Part shown: positions 25,793-34,749 of the stretch, one piece after another
Layout of the letters: each line of letters starts with the position of its first letter
Position numbering within the stretch: the stretch's first letter is position 1
DNA from: Ensifer sp. WSM1721
GTDB lineage: Bacteria; Pseudomonadota; Alphaproteobacteria; Rhizobiales; Rhizobiaceae
DNA length: 64,000 bases
Reading direction: 5' to 3'
NCBI RefSeq assembly: GCF_000513895.2
Contig: NZ_CP165782.1
Span: forward strand, 1,302,001-1,366,000
Program-made: the position numbers and the translations under genes
Notes under the pieces: model-generated
Told to the model about the DNA's origin: nothing
The model's input: only the letters and a program-made list of their open reading frames with translations
Databases searched by the model: none

Positions 25793-26677
25793 GTGGTGGC
25801 GGCTCGCGACCTGCCGCAGTCGAAAGGCAGGTTGGCAATCATTGCCGGCGCTGGCGCGCTTCCCCACCACGTCGCCGAGGCGGCCCGCCGACAGGGAGAA
25901 GACCCGTTCATCATTGCACTGTCGAGCGAGGCCGATGCCGACTGGGCCGGTTTTGACCATTCGATCCTCGGGATCGGCGACTTCGCTGCGATCAGCGGAA
26001 CCTTTCAGGCGGAGGGCGTCGACCGCGTCGTGCTCTCCGGTGCGGTCCGGCGACGGCCGGAATGGCGCGATATCCGTCCGACATTGAAGACGCTGGCCAA
26101 GGTGCCGAGTATTTTGCGCACCTTGATGTCCGGCGGGGACGACGCGGTGCTGCGCATGGTGATCGAGCTGATCGAAGCGAGCGGTGCCCGCGTCATCGGC
26201 GCGCACGAGGTCGTGCCCAATCTTCTTGCCGACACCGGCCCCATTGGTGCGCATGCGCCGACAGCGGAGGACAGGCGCGACATCGAGGCCGCGATTGCCG
26301 CCGCCAATGCGCTGGGCGCGCTCGATGTCGGTCAAGGTGCCGTTGCAGTGGGCGGCCGGGTGGTTGCGCTGGAGGGCGCCGAAGGCACCGACGCCATGCT
26401 GGCGAGAGTCGCGGCACTGAAAGTCGACGGCCGGATTTCGGCCCGCCGCCGCGGCGTTCTCGTCAAGCTCTGCAAACCGCAGCAGGACGAGCGCGCGGAT
26501 CTGCCGTCAATCGGGCCTTCGACGGTTGCAGGCGCCGCAGCGGCCGGTCTTGCCGGTATCGCCGTCGAAGCGGGGCGTGCACTCGTTCTCGAGCGATCGC
26601 GTGTCACGGAGGCTGCGGACAAAGAAGGCCTCTTCATTCTCGGCGTCGAGCGCGACGGACGCGGGGGACAGGGATGA
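25793..26677 (+). CDS. lpxI: UDP-2,3-diacylglucosamine pyrophosphatase LpxI
   Basis: This 294-residue protein of the DUF1009 family hydrolyses UDP-2,3-diacylglucosamine to lipid X, and replaces LpxH in alphaproteobacteria. Diagnostic stretches are RLAIIAGAGALPHHVAEAAR at the N-terminus and GRISARRRGVLVKLCKPQQDERADLPSIGP in the C-terminal half. I place the start at GTG 25793, with AAGGG six bases upstream; TTG 25787 in the junction TTGA with lpxA is the alternative. It overlaps lpxB by four bases. Confidence 0.92.
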   Translation: MVAARDLPQSKGRLAIIAGAGALPHHVAEAARRQGEDPFIIALSSEADADWAGFDHSILGIGDFAAISGTFQAEGVDRVVLSGAVRRRPEWRDIRPTLKTLAKVPSILRTLMSGGDDAVLRMVIELIEASGARVIGAHEVVPNLLADTGPIGAHAPTAEDRRDIEAAIAAANALGALDVGQGAVAVGGRVVALEGAEGTDAMLARVAALKVDGRISARRRGVLVKLCKPQQDERADLPSIGPSTVAGAAAAGLAGIAVEAGRALVLERSRVTEAADKEGLFILGVERDGRGGQG

Positions 26678-27858
26678 CGGATCGGGGCCACAGGTTGGCG
26701 GTCATTGCCGGCGAAGTTTCCGGGGATTTGCTTGGCGCAGATCTCGTGCGTGCGCTCCGCGCCCGTGTTGATGGGGTCGAGCTTGTCGGTGTCGGCGGCG
26801 AAGCGCTCGAGGCCGAAGGCCTTCGATCCCTGTTCGACTACTCCGAACTGTCGATCATGGGCTTCGCCCAGGTTCTTGCGAACCTGCCGAAGCTTCTGCT
26901 GCGCATCCGCCAGACCGCACAGGCGATCATTGCCGCGCGCCCCGATGCCCTGGTGATCATCGATAGCCCCGATTTCACCCATCGGGTTGCGCGGCGCGTG
27001 CGCGCCGCGTTACCGGAATTGCCGGTGATCAACTATGTCTGCCCCAGCGTCTGGGCGTGGAAGGCAGAACGGGCACCGCGGATGCGGGCCTATGTCGATC
27101 ACGTACTCGCGGTGCTGCCCTTCGAACCGGAGGTCATGCGCCGTCTCGGCGGCCCGCCGACGAGCTATGTCGGGCACCGGCTCGCATCGGACAAGAACGT
27201 GCTGGCCGTTCGGAAGCGGCAACGCGAAAGGCGGCAGGCGCAGGAGCAGCAGCGTGAGGGCAAAACCTGCCTGCTGCTGCCGGGATCGCGCGGGAGCGAA
27301 GTGACCCGTTTGCTGCCGATCTTTCGCGGGACCGTCGAGGAACTCGCCGAACGGCACAAGGACATTCGTTTCCTGCTGCCGACGGTTCCGCGCCAGGAAA
27401 GCCGCGTGAGGGCTCTGACGGCGTGCTGGAAGGTGCTGCCCGAAATATCCGTCGCCGCCGACAAGAAGTGGGAGGCATTTGGGGAGGCTGACGCTGCGAT
27501 CGCCGCTTCGGGTACCGTCATTCTGGAACTGGCGCTTGCCGGCGTGCCGGTCGTTTCGACCTACTATGCCGACTGGCTCGTCAGTCTCCTGCATGCGCGG
27601 ATCCGGATATGGACCGCAGCACTTCCCAATCTCATTGCCGATTTTCCCGTCGTGCCCGAATATTTCAACAAGATGATCCGACCGGCGGTGCTGACGCGGT
27701 GGTTCGAGCGCCTTTCGAGCGACACGGCGCAACGCCGGGCGATGCTCGACGGTTTCGCCCTCGTGCAGCAGCGCATGGCGACCGACCGTCCGCCCGGCGA
27801 GAAGGCGGCGGAAATCGTCCTTGAATATCTTCAAAGAAAAAGGCCCGGCCATTGCTGA
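26674..27858 (+). CDS. lpxB: lipid-A-disaccharide synthase
   Basis: This 394-residue GT19 glycosyltransferase joins UDP-diacylglucosamine and lipid X. It has the N-terminal AVIAGEVSGDLLGADLVRALR, the INYVCPSVWAWKAERAPRM block, and the C-terminal SGTVILELALAGVPVVSTYYADWL. The start lies in the lpxI stop (ATGA). The stop codon lies within the loop of the shared terminator behind it. There is an unusually basic stretch near residues 180-200 (KRQRERRQAQEQQREG). Confidence 0.96.
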   Translation: MTDRGHRLAVIAGEVSGDLLGADLVRALRARVDGVELVGVGGEALEAEGLRSLFDYSELSIMGFAQVLANLPKLLLRIRQTAQAIIAARPDALVIIDSPDFTHRVARRVRAALPELPVINYVCPSVWAWKAERAPRMRAYVDHVLAVLPFEPEVMRRLGGPPTSYVGHRLASDKNVLAVRKRQRERRQAQEQQREGKTCLLLPGSRGSEVTRLLPIFRGTVEELAERHKDIRFLLPTVPRQESRVRALTACWKVLPEISVAADKKWEAFGEADAAIAASGTVILELALAGVPVVSTYYADWLVSLLHARIRIWTAALPNLIADFPVVPEYFNKMIRPAVLTRWFERLSSDTAQRRAMLDGFALVQQRMATDRPPGEKAAEIVLEYLQRKRPGHC

Positions 27859-27870
27859 CCGGGCTTTTTT
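27837..27870. terminator. bidirectional terminator between lpxB and gltA
   Basis: AAAAAGGCCCGG and CCGGGCTTTTTT form a twelve-base stem with one G-T pair and a ten-base loop. Flanking A and T tracts let it work in both directions. The lpxB stop codon (27856-27858) is the last part of the loop. Confidence 0.85.
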
Positions 27871-27882
27871 GGGAAGGCTGCC

Positions 27883-29172
27883 TCAGCGCTTGGAGAGCGG
27901 CACGTAGTCGCGCAGCGGCGCGCCGACATAGAGCTGGCGCGGACGGCCGATGCGCTGCTCCGGGTCCTCGATCATTTCGTTCCACTGGGCGATCCAGCCG
28001 ACAGTGCGTGCGAGCGCAAAGAGCACCGTGAACATGGTGGTGGGGAAGCCCAGCGCCTTCAGCGTGATGCCGGAATAGAAGTCGATGTTCGGATAGAGCT
28101 TCTTCTCAATGAAGTACTCGTCCGTCAGTGCGATGCGTTCGAGTTCCATGGCGACTTCCAGCAGCGGGTCGTCCTTGTGGCCGAGCTCGGCGAGGACTTC
28201 ATGCGTCGTCTTCTGCATGATCTTCGCGCGCGGGTCGTAGTTCTTGTACACCCGATGCCCGAAGCCCATGAGACGGAACGGGTCGTTCTTGTCTTTTGCC
28301 TTCGCGATATATTCCGGAATGCGATCGACCGTGCCGATTTCGGCGAGCATGTTGAGCGCCGCTTCATTGGCGCCGCCGTGGGCCGGGCCCCAGAGGCAGG
28401 CGATACCGGCGGCGATGCAGGCGAAGGGGTTCGCACCCGAGGAGCCGGCAAGGCGGACGGTCGACGTCGATGCATTCTGCTCGTGGTCGGCGTGCAGGAT
28501 GAAGATGCGGTCCATGGCGCGTGCCAGAACCGGGTTCACGACATATTCCTCACAGGGCACGGCAAAGCACATGCGCAGGAAGTTCGAGGCGTAGTCGAGA
28601 TCGTTCTTCGGATAAACGAAGGGCTGGCCGATATGGTATTTGTAGGCCATCGCGGCGATCGTCGGCATCTTGGCGATCATGCGCAGCGATGCAACCATGC
28701 GCTGATGCGGATCGGTGATGTCGGTCGAGTCGTGATAGAAGGCCGAGAGAGCGCCGACACAGCCGCACATGACGGCCATCGGATGGGCGTCGCGACGGAA
28801 CCCGGTGAAGAACCGCGACATCTGCTCGTGGATCATCGTGTGATGCGTGACGCGGTAATCGAAGTCGGCCTTTTGGGCCTTTGTCGGCAGTTCGCCGTAA
28901 AGCAACAGATAGCAGACCTCGAGGAAGTCGCCGTGCTCGGCGAGCTGCTCGATCGGATAGCCACGATGGAGGAGCACACCCTCGTCGCCGTCGATATAGG
29001 TGATCTTGGATTCGCACGATGCCGTCGACGTGAAGCCCGGATCGTAGGTGAACATCTTCATCTGCTTGTAGAGCGAACCGATGTCCACGACGTCCGGACC
29101 GATCGATCCCGATCGCACTGGCAGGTCCGCCGATTTGCCGCCAATTGTTACTGTCGCGCTTTTCTCTGACAT
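27883..29172 (-). CDS. gltA: citrate synthase
   Basis: This 429-residue type II (large, hexameric) citrate synthase condenses acetyl-CoA and oxaloacetate in the TCA cycle. The citrate synthase signature is in [15 protein letters not shown], and the catalytic His and Asp are expected in [10 protein letters not shown] and the C-terminal VDFYSG-like NIDFYSGI. The N-terminal [13 protein letters not shown] matches the family. Start MSEKSATV follows GGAGGG. It converges with lpxB and diverges from comEC. Confidence 0.97.
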   Translation of the reverse strand: MSEKSATVTIGGKSADLPVRSGSIGPDVVDIGSLYKQMKMFTYDPGFTSTASCESKITYIDGDEGVLLHRGYPIEQLAEHGDFLEVCYLLLYGELPTKAQKADFDYRVTHHTMIHEQMSRFFTGFRRDAHPMAVMCGCVGALSAFYHDSTDITDPHQRMVASLRMIAKMPTIAAMAYKYHIGQPFVYPKNDLDYASNFLRMCFAVPCEEYVVNPVLARAMDRIFILHADHEQNASTSTVRLAGSSGANPFACIAAGIACLWGPAHGGANEAALNMLAEIGTVDRIPEYIAKAKDKNDPFRLMGFGHRVYKNYDPRAKIMQKTTHEVLAELGHKDDPLLEVAMELERIALTDEYFIEKKLYPNIDFYSGITLKALGFPTTMFTVLFALARTVGWIAQWNEMIEDPEQRIGRPRQLYVGAPLRDYVPLSKR

Positions 29173-29487
29173 TGGACCCTCCGTGTTGTGGCATCGTGGC
29201 ACAGTGATGTGCCGCGAATTTGAGCGTTGCGAATTTGCTATATGATTTATTTTCGACTGCCAAGCAGTACGAAAGGCAAATTGGTGCGATGCGAAAATAA
29301 GCATATGGCGACGCAACAATCGCATGTTACGGCAATATGTCCAACAAGATCAATGATCGTTAAGCTGATAATGCGGTACCATTCTATATAGCTTTGCTGC
29401 TTTTTTAGGCAGCCAGTCTTTCGATTGCAATGGCGTTCCTTTGGTTGCAGGATCGCTCCGGTTGGCCAGCGGGGGCAAAGCGACGAA
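29173..29487. other. divergent gap gltA / comEC
   Basis: These 315 bases are AT-richer than the flanking genes. They hold the probable gltA promoter and GCTGC-ttttttag-GCAGC (29396-29413) ahead of comEC. Nothing reads as a conserved small gene. Confidence 0.5.
29237..29264 (-). promoter_or_regulatory. probable gltA promoter
   Basis: On the minus strand CTTGGC (29264-29259, one base off CTTGAC) is followed after 16 bases by TATAGC (29242-29237). It lies about 65 bases upstream of gltA and is the best match in the divergent gap. Confidence 0.5.
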
Positions 29488-31926
29488 ATGGGGGAGGGCC
29501 AGGCACAGGCGGTAGCGCGCGACGAGGAGCGCAGCGCTTGGCGCTTACTCGATGACAACGCTCCGGTTCCAACCGCCGATTTGGCTGTACAAGGCGCCGC
29601 TCTCCGAAGCCCGCCGGTGCGATACGGTCTGATCATCCGCCGTCGGACCGTTCGGGCGGCAACATCGATTTCACGCAGCATGCGCGCCGCAGCGGCGGAG
29701 GAGCAAGAATTCGGCCACGGTTTCGTGCTGATCCCGGTGCTGCTTGCCCTTGGCGCTCTGGCTTGGTTCGATCTGCCCGGAACCGTCAGAATTGCCGAAC
29801 TTGCAGCGCTGCTTTGCGTTTTCGGCATGTCTACTCTTCTCTGCCGGGGAGATTTCCGCCGCTGGCGTCCCTTCGCTCTTGCACCCGCGCTCTTCACGGC
29901 TGGCATGCTGCTCGCCGCAGCCGAAACGGCGCGGCTCGATACCGTCATTCTCGACGGCCCTGTGACGACCAATGTTCGTGGGACAGTGATCTCGCGGGAG
30001 CCGGACGACAAGGGCCGCTGGCGGTATCTTGTCGAAATTCAGGAAACGTCCGGACCGCGGCTGCGCAGACCTCCGGCGCGGGCGACACTGCTTGCGCGAA
30101 GCCGCCACGAGCCCTTTCAGGTGGGGGCGGCGCTGGAAGGCAAAGCCCGCCTCTCGCCGCCCTCGGGGCCGGCGCTGCCGGGGCTCAATGATTTCGCCTT
30201 CGACGCCTATTTCAAAGGAGTCGGGGCCGTCGGCTTCTTCTATGGCGCCCCGCGAGTTCCGGCGGAAAGCATGGTTGCCGAGCGGCAGCAATCCTCTCTG
30301 CCCGCGCGCACAAGCGCCTTTCTCACGATGATGCGCGAGGCGGCCGGCAACCGCATCCGGGCGGCGATCGGCGGCGACACCGGAGCGATCGCGGCGGCGC
30401 TCGTGACCGGTGAGGAGCGTGCTATCAGCCGCGAGACCGTGGAGGCGCTTCGCGCCGCCGGTCTGTCGCACGTCCTTGCGATCTCGGGGCTCAACATGGT
30501 GCTGGCAGCAGGCACCTTTCTGATCGGCGCGCGAACGCTCTTGAGCTTCGTTCCCGGCGTTGCGGAGAGATTTCCGATCAAGAAGATCGCGGCCGCCGGC
30601 GCCCTGCTCATGGTTTTTCTCTACATCCTGATTTCCGGTGGCGCGGTTTCAGCGCTCAGGTCCTGGATCATGATCTCGATCATGCTCGTCGCCGTCTTCT
30701 TCGACCGCATCTCGATCAGTCTGCGCAATGTCGCGCTTGCTGCGCTCGTCATCATAACCTGGAAGCCTTCGGCCGTTGCCGGACCGGGATTTCAGATGTC
30801 CTTTGCGGCCACCCTAGCACTTGTTGCGGGCTATGCCCGCTGGCGCGACCACAGGGCAAAGGACCGCGAGGCCAACACGAAGCGGGGAGGTTGGGGAGCG
30901 GCGTCGAGTCTCGCCACGGGCATTGTGGCGACCTCTGTCATCGGCGGATTGGCAACGGCCGTCTATGCGGCCGCCCATTTCCACAGGCTGCCCGCTTACG
31001 GACTGGCGGCCAATATTGCAGCGGCACCGCTGATCAGCGTTCTTGTGATGCCATTTGCGCTTTTCGCGATGCTGCTGATGCCCTTTGGGCTTGAGCACTA
31101 TCCCCTGATGGTGATGGGGCAGGCCCTCGACTGGATGCTTTCAGTGGCGCGATACGTGGCGTCTCTTGACGGCGAATGGATGACGGGCCGCGTCGGCAAC
31201 GCCAGCTTCTTTCTTGTCGCCTTCGGTGGCGTTCTGCTTTGTGTGTTGAGAACGCGGTTGGCGCTCGCGGGGGCGGGGCTGATCCTCCTGGGCGGATCGG
31301 CGATCGCTCTGGAGCGGAATGTGGAGCGCCCGTCGATCGCGATATCGGAAGACGGACAACTGGTGGGCCTGATTGCCGGAGGCACGATCGCGACCAATCG
31401 GAGCCGGCCACCAGAATTCGTGTTCTCGCAATGGCAGCGGGCACTAGCCGCCCGGGACCACACGGCGCCGCTCGAAATTCCGGCGATCGGCCCCGAAAGG
31501 ACTGGAGCGCCAAAGCTCGTCCGACAGCCCGACGAAGCGGAGATTGTCGCTCTCCTTGGCGCGGCGAAGCCCGGCGTCTTTACCTGCCGAAAGAGCCAAG
31601 TCTGCGTCGGGCAAAGCCGCGAAGGCTGGACCGTGGCGGTCGTCGAAGCACCGGAACTCGTTCCCATCCTCTGCAAAGGCGCCGATCTCATCGTTGTGGC
31701 TACACGGCGCCCCCTCGCAGCCTGTCCCTCCGGCGTGGCGGTGATCGTAACGGGTCAGACCTTGCGACGGACCGGTGCGATCGAAATCTATGCCGACCAA
31801 AGGCAGCCGGGAGAGCCGCACATGCGCGTGGAGGCGTCGTTCGCCTCGACTGAAAGACCCTGGCAGCGTCATCGCCGCTACGATTGGCGCAGCGGCGACT
31901 TCCTGCCCTCGGCGCCGAACCTCTGA
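29488..31926 (+). CDS. comEC: ComEC/Rec2 family membrane protein
   Basis: This 812-residue protein has a DUF4131-type N-terminal soluble region with an OB-like part and the Competence domain, with about ten hydrophobic segments. The signature stretch is ALVTGEERAISRETVEALRAAGLSHVLAISGLNM. ComEC forms the inner-membrane DNA channel in transformation. The C-terminal 200 residues contain no HxHxDH, so the metallo-beta-lactamase domain is lacking or decayed. The start is uncertain: ATG 29488 is chosen over TTG 29425, neither having a good ribosome-binding site. No other competence gene is nearby. Confidence 0.85.
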   Translation: MGEGQAQAVARDEERSAWRLLDDNAPVPTADLAVQGAALRSPPVRYGLIIRRRTVRAATSISRSMRAAAAEEQEFGHGFVLIPVLLALGALAWFDLPGTVRIAELAALLCVFGMSTLLCRGDFRRWRPFALAPALFTAGMLLAAAETARLDTVILDGPVTTNVRGTVISREPDDKGRWRYLVEIQETSGPRLRRPPARATLLARSRHEPFQVGAALEGKARLSPPSGPALPGLNDFAFDAYFKGVGAVGFFYGAPRVPAESMVAERQQSSLPARTSAFLTMMREAAGNRIRAAIGGDTGAIAAALVTGEERAISRETVEALRAAGLSHVLAISGLNMVLAAGTFLIGARTLLSFVPGVAERFPIKKIAAAGALLMVFLYILISGGAVSALRSWIMISIMLVAVFFDRISISLRNVALAALVIITWKPSAVAGPGFQMSFAATLALVAGYARWRDHRAKDREANTKRGGWGAASSLATGIVATSVIGGLATAVYAAAHFHRLPAYGLAANIAAAPLISVLVMPFALFAMLLMPFGLEHYPLMVMGQALDWMLSVARYVASLDGEWMTGRVGNASFFLVAFGGVLLCVLRTRLALAGAGLILLGGSAIALERNVERPSIAISEDGQLVGLIAGGTIATNRSRPPEFVFSQWQRALAARDHTAPLEIPAIGPERTGAPKLVRQPDEAEIVALLGAAKPGVFTCRKSQVCVGQSREGWTVAVVEAPELVPILCKGADLIVVATRRPLAACPSGVAVIVTGQTLRRTGAIEIYADQRQPGEPHMRVEASFASTERPWQRHRRYDWRSGDFLPSAPNL

Positions 31927-32145
31927 TACGTCCCGCAAGCGCCTGCATTTATTCTTGATTAATATACTCCACAAATCTTGTCATTCGGTCCTCGTTTGTC
32001 GTAAAGAACATCCGCAAGGCGTTGCCCGAGAGCGCAACACGGGAAGCGTGAGCGATTCTTCGCCCGCGCCCAAAGCTTCGAAATCGAGAGAATCCGCTGC
32101 GTAGCCCGGACCGTCGGGCGAAGGCGCGAAAGAATGAGGAACAAG

Positions 32146-33138
32146 ATGGCGAACCGGATCCGGCCGAAGTCGAACCTGTTGCTGGCTACGACGCTGGCTG
32201 TTTTCCTCGCCGGCCCGGCCGGGACCTGCTTTGCGCAAACGGCGCAACAGCCCGCAGCCGCAGTTGCCGAGCAGCCGGCCACGCCGACCGGAACGGCGAA
32301 CGCTCCCGGTCTCGATCAGCCCAATGCAGCGCCTGCGGCGCCTGCCCAGCCTGAGGCTACCGAGATGACGGCTGCGGGGGGCGAGCCGATCCTTCCACAC
32401 GACCTTTCGCCGGTCGGCATGTTTCTCGCGGCCGACATCGTCGTCAAAGGAGTAATGGTGGCGCTGGCGCTGGCCTCCGTCGTCACCTGGGCGATTTTCG
32501 TCGTGAAGACGCTGGAGCTCGCTCACGCGAAATCGCGGCTCAAGCGCGCGGTCGAGATCCTGACTGGAGCAAACGGGCTGGCCGAATTGGAGCAGAAACT
32601 TGAACGCCGGGCCGGCGTAGCCGCCGACATGGTCGCCGCGGCAATCGACGAAATGGCGCGCTCGGAGGCTGTCCTGGACCATGCGCCGGCAGCCGGCATC
32701 AGAGAACGCGTCTCTTCGCTCTTGGGCCGCATCGAGACTCGTGCCGGAAAGCGCATGAGCGCAGGCACAGGAATTCTTGCATCGATCGGTTCCGTCGGCC
32801 CGTTCGTGGGCCTCTTCGGTACGGTTTGGGGGATCATGAATTCCTTCATCGGTATCAGCAAGGCTCAGACGACCAACCTCGCGATCGTCGCGCCTGGTAT
32901 CGCCGAGGCACTGCTGGCAACGGCAATCGGTCTGGTCGCAGCGATCCCGGCCGTGGTGATCTACAACTATTTCGCCCGTTCGGTGGGGGGCTACAAGCTG
33001 GTGCTGGCCGATGCCGCGGCGGCTGTTGAAAGGCTGGTAAGCCGTGATCTCGATCACTGCCAGGTCCGCCGGACGCAGCCACGCCGGGAGGGCAGCTTCG
33101 CCCACGGCAACGATGCTTCGATAGCCAGGATCGGGTGA
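32146..33138 (+). CDS. exbB: TonB-system energizer ExbB
   Basis: This 330-residue inner-membrane protein has an N-terminal signal-like segment, then a Pro/Ala-rich periplasmic stretch of about 60 residues, and the MotA/TolQ/ExbB domain with three further membrane helices. The conserved region is ASIGSVGPFVGLFGTVWGIMNSF and LLATAIGLVAAIPAVVIYNYF. With ExbD it couples the proton motive force to TonB. I choose ATG 32146, with GAGGA at a good distance, over 32134. The proline-rich N-terminal extension is the long ExbB form seen in rhizobia and pseudomonads. exbD follows after six bases. Confidence 0.93.
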   Translation: MANRIRPKSNLLLATTLAVFLAGPAGTCFAQTAQQPAAAVAEQPATPTGTANAPGLDQPNAAPAAPAQPEATEMTAAGGEPILPHDLSPVGMFLAADIVVKGVMVALALASVVTWAIFVVKTLELAHAKSRLKRAVEILTGANGLAELEQKLERRAGVAADMVAAAIDEMARSEAVLDHAPAAGIRERVSSLLGRIETRAGKRMSAGTGILASIGSVGPFVGLFGTVWGIMNSFIGISKAQTTNLAIVAPGIAEALLATAIGLVAAIPAVVIYNYFARSVGGYKLVLADAAAAVERLVSRDLDHCQVRRTQPRREGSFAHGNDASIARIG

Positions 33139-33144
33139 GCTGCC

Positions 33145-33570
33145 ATGGCGGGAAGAATCTCGGAAGGCAGTGGCGATCTTGACGAAAACAGCGAGATCAA
33201 CGTCACGCCCTTCATCGACGTCATGCTCGTGCTGCTCATTATCTTTATGGTGGCCGCGCCGCTCGCAACGGTCGATATGAAGGTCGATTTGCCGCAATCG
33301 GTCGCAAGACCTACGCCACGGGACGACAAGCCGGTTTTTGTGACGCTGAAGGCCGATCTCTCTCTCGCGGTCGGCAATGAGGAGACGGCCCGCGAGACCT
33401 TCGTTTCGGAACTCAAGCGGATCACGAACGGCAACACGGAGACCCGCGTGCTCCTGCGCGCCGATAAGCTCATCGACTACGGCGAGCTGATGACGGTAAT
33501 GAACCTCATACAGAATGCCGGCTATGGCAAGATCGCGCTGGTCGGGCTCGAAGCCGCGCCCGGCGGCTGA
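33145..33570 (+). CDS. exbD: TonB-system energizer ExbD
   Basis: This 141-residue protein has one N-terminal membrane helix with the conserved proton-carrying Asp in INVTPFIDVMLVLLIIFMVAAPL, and a periplasmic domain that ends YGKIALVGLEAAPGG. It pairs with ExbB just upstream. No tonB gene is in the window, so the partner is encoded elsewhere. Confidence 0.94.
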   Translation: MAGRISEGSGDLDENSEINVTPFIDVMLVLLIIFMVAAPLATVDMKVDLPQSVARPTPRDDKPVFVTLKADLSLAVGNEETARETFVSELKRITNGNTETRVLLRADKLIDYGELMTVMNLIQNAGYGKIALVGLEAAPGG

Positions 33571-33807
33571 CGCTGCAAACTCGGCGGCGGCCCTGGCTGC
33601 ATCGGGCGATCTTCACAAAACTTTTCGCTTCCGACCGCCGGCCCATCCAGCTGGCGGATTCCTTTTTGCGCGTGCAAATACCGCAGTCGCTTGAAACCGA
33701 CCGTGCGGCGAACTATGAGCTTTAAGCAACAGGCTCTCAGCAGCCTTACGCAAGATCGCGCGGATATCCCATGCAGCGGTGCCGCGCCCATCCCACGAGG
33801 CAGTGTC

Positions 33808-34467
33808 ATGAACTTCGAAGCAGCGCGCATTAAGATGGTGGACAATCAGATCCGGACGACGGATGTGACTTCCCACTCCGTCCTGTCTGCTTTCCTGTCC
33901 GTCCCGCGCGAGGAGTTCGTGCCCGCCAAGATGCGGGAGCTGGCCTATATCGATGCGGATATCGAGCTCGCCGGCGGTCCTCAGCGGCGTTACCTAATGG
34001 AGCCCTCACCATTGGCGAAACTCCTGCAGCTTGCCGAGATTTCGAAGTCGGACGTCGTCCTCGAAATCGGTTGCGGCACCGGCTACGCGTCGGCATTGCT
34101 GTCGCTGCTCGCCGGCTCCGTCGTGGCGCTGGAGAGCGACGGGACGCTGGCCGCCAGTGCTACTGAAACGCTGGTTCGCCTGGGCTACGACAATGTTGCG
34201 GTGGTGGCCGGCGATCTCGAGAAGGGATATGCGGCAGAAGCTCCCTACGACGTGATTTTCATTAACGGCGCCGTCGAGATCATACCTGCGGCTCTGTTCG
34301 AGCAGCTTCGCGATGGCGGCCGTCTCGTCGCCGTTGAAGGGTTTGGTAACGCATCGCGTGCGAAACTCTATGTGCGCGAATCGGGTAGGACGTCGGAGCG
34401 AGCGGACTTCAACACCGCCGTGAAGCCGCTCCCCGGATTCCGCCGCGAGCAGTCTTTTGTGTTTTGA
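33808..34467 (+). CDS. isoaspartyl methyltransferase-like protein (divergent)
   Basis: This 219-residue protein has a class I SAM-methyltransferase fold with motif I VLEIGCGTGYASALLS and sequence similarity to protein-L-isoaspartate O-methyltransferases. Motif I is intact, but the usual substrate-side SQP block is LMEPSP here. It stands just before a tolC-family gene, an arrangement repeated in many rhizobia. The true substrate is unknown; an inactive or re-purposed enzyme is possible. A more typical pcm is at 60483. Start MNFEAARIKMVDNQIR follows GAGGCAGTGTC. Confidence 0.8.
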   Translation: MNFEAARIKMVDNQIRTTDVTSHSVLSAFLSVPREEFVPAKMRELAYIDADIELAGGPQRRYLMEPSPLAKLLQLAEISKSDVVLEIGCGTGYASALLSLLAGSVVALESDGTLAASATETLVRLGYDNVAVVAGDLEKGYAAEAPYDVIFINGAVEIIPAALFEQLRDGGRLVAVEGFGNASRAKLYVRESGRTSERADFNTAVKPLPGFRREQSFVF

Positions 34468-34490
34468 GGTGCCTCTTATTGAGGCAGCTC
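34466..34490 (+). terminator. hairpin behind the methyltransferase-like gene
   Basis: GAGGTGCCTC-ttatt-GAGGCAGCTC forms a ten-base stem with one mismatch at the stop codon. There is no T run, so termination is doubtful. Confidence 0.35.
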
Positions 34491-34521
34491 AGTATATGAG
34501 TGTTGAAGCAAAAACTGCAAT

Positions 34522-34537
34522 GTTGCCAATCGGCAAC
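34522..34537. promoter_or_regulatory. palindrome upstream of the tolC-family gene
   Basis: GTTGCC-aatc-GGCAAC is a compact palindrome in the 282-base gap before the tolC-family gene. The size is right for a repressor operator. Confidence 0.4.
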
Positions 34538-34749
34538 GTGTTACCTGTTTCTTTTTGAAATGCCCGTGTGCAGCGTCAGTGCGCAGTTGTCGTAAGACCG
34601 AATCCGGGGTTCAAAAGAGCATGACGTGGTGATTTGCCCGCCAACGGGTGGCGCGGGGCCTCACTGCAGTGTTTACACGGGGGTCGCCCATCGGGCCGAC
34701 TTGCTGAAAATACGGGGCCGCAAGGCTGCCCCGGCTGATCGGAGGGAAG

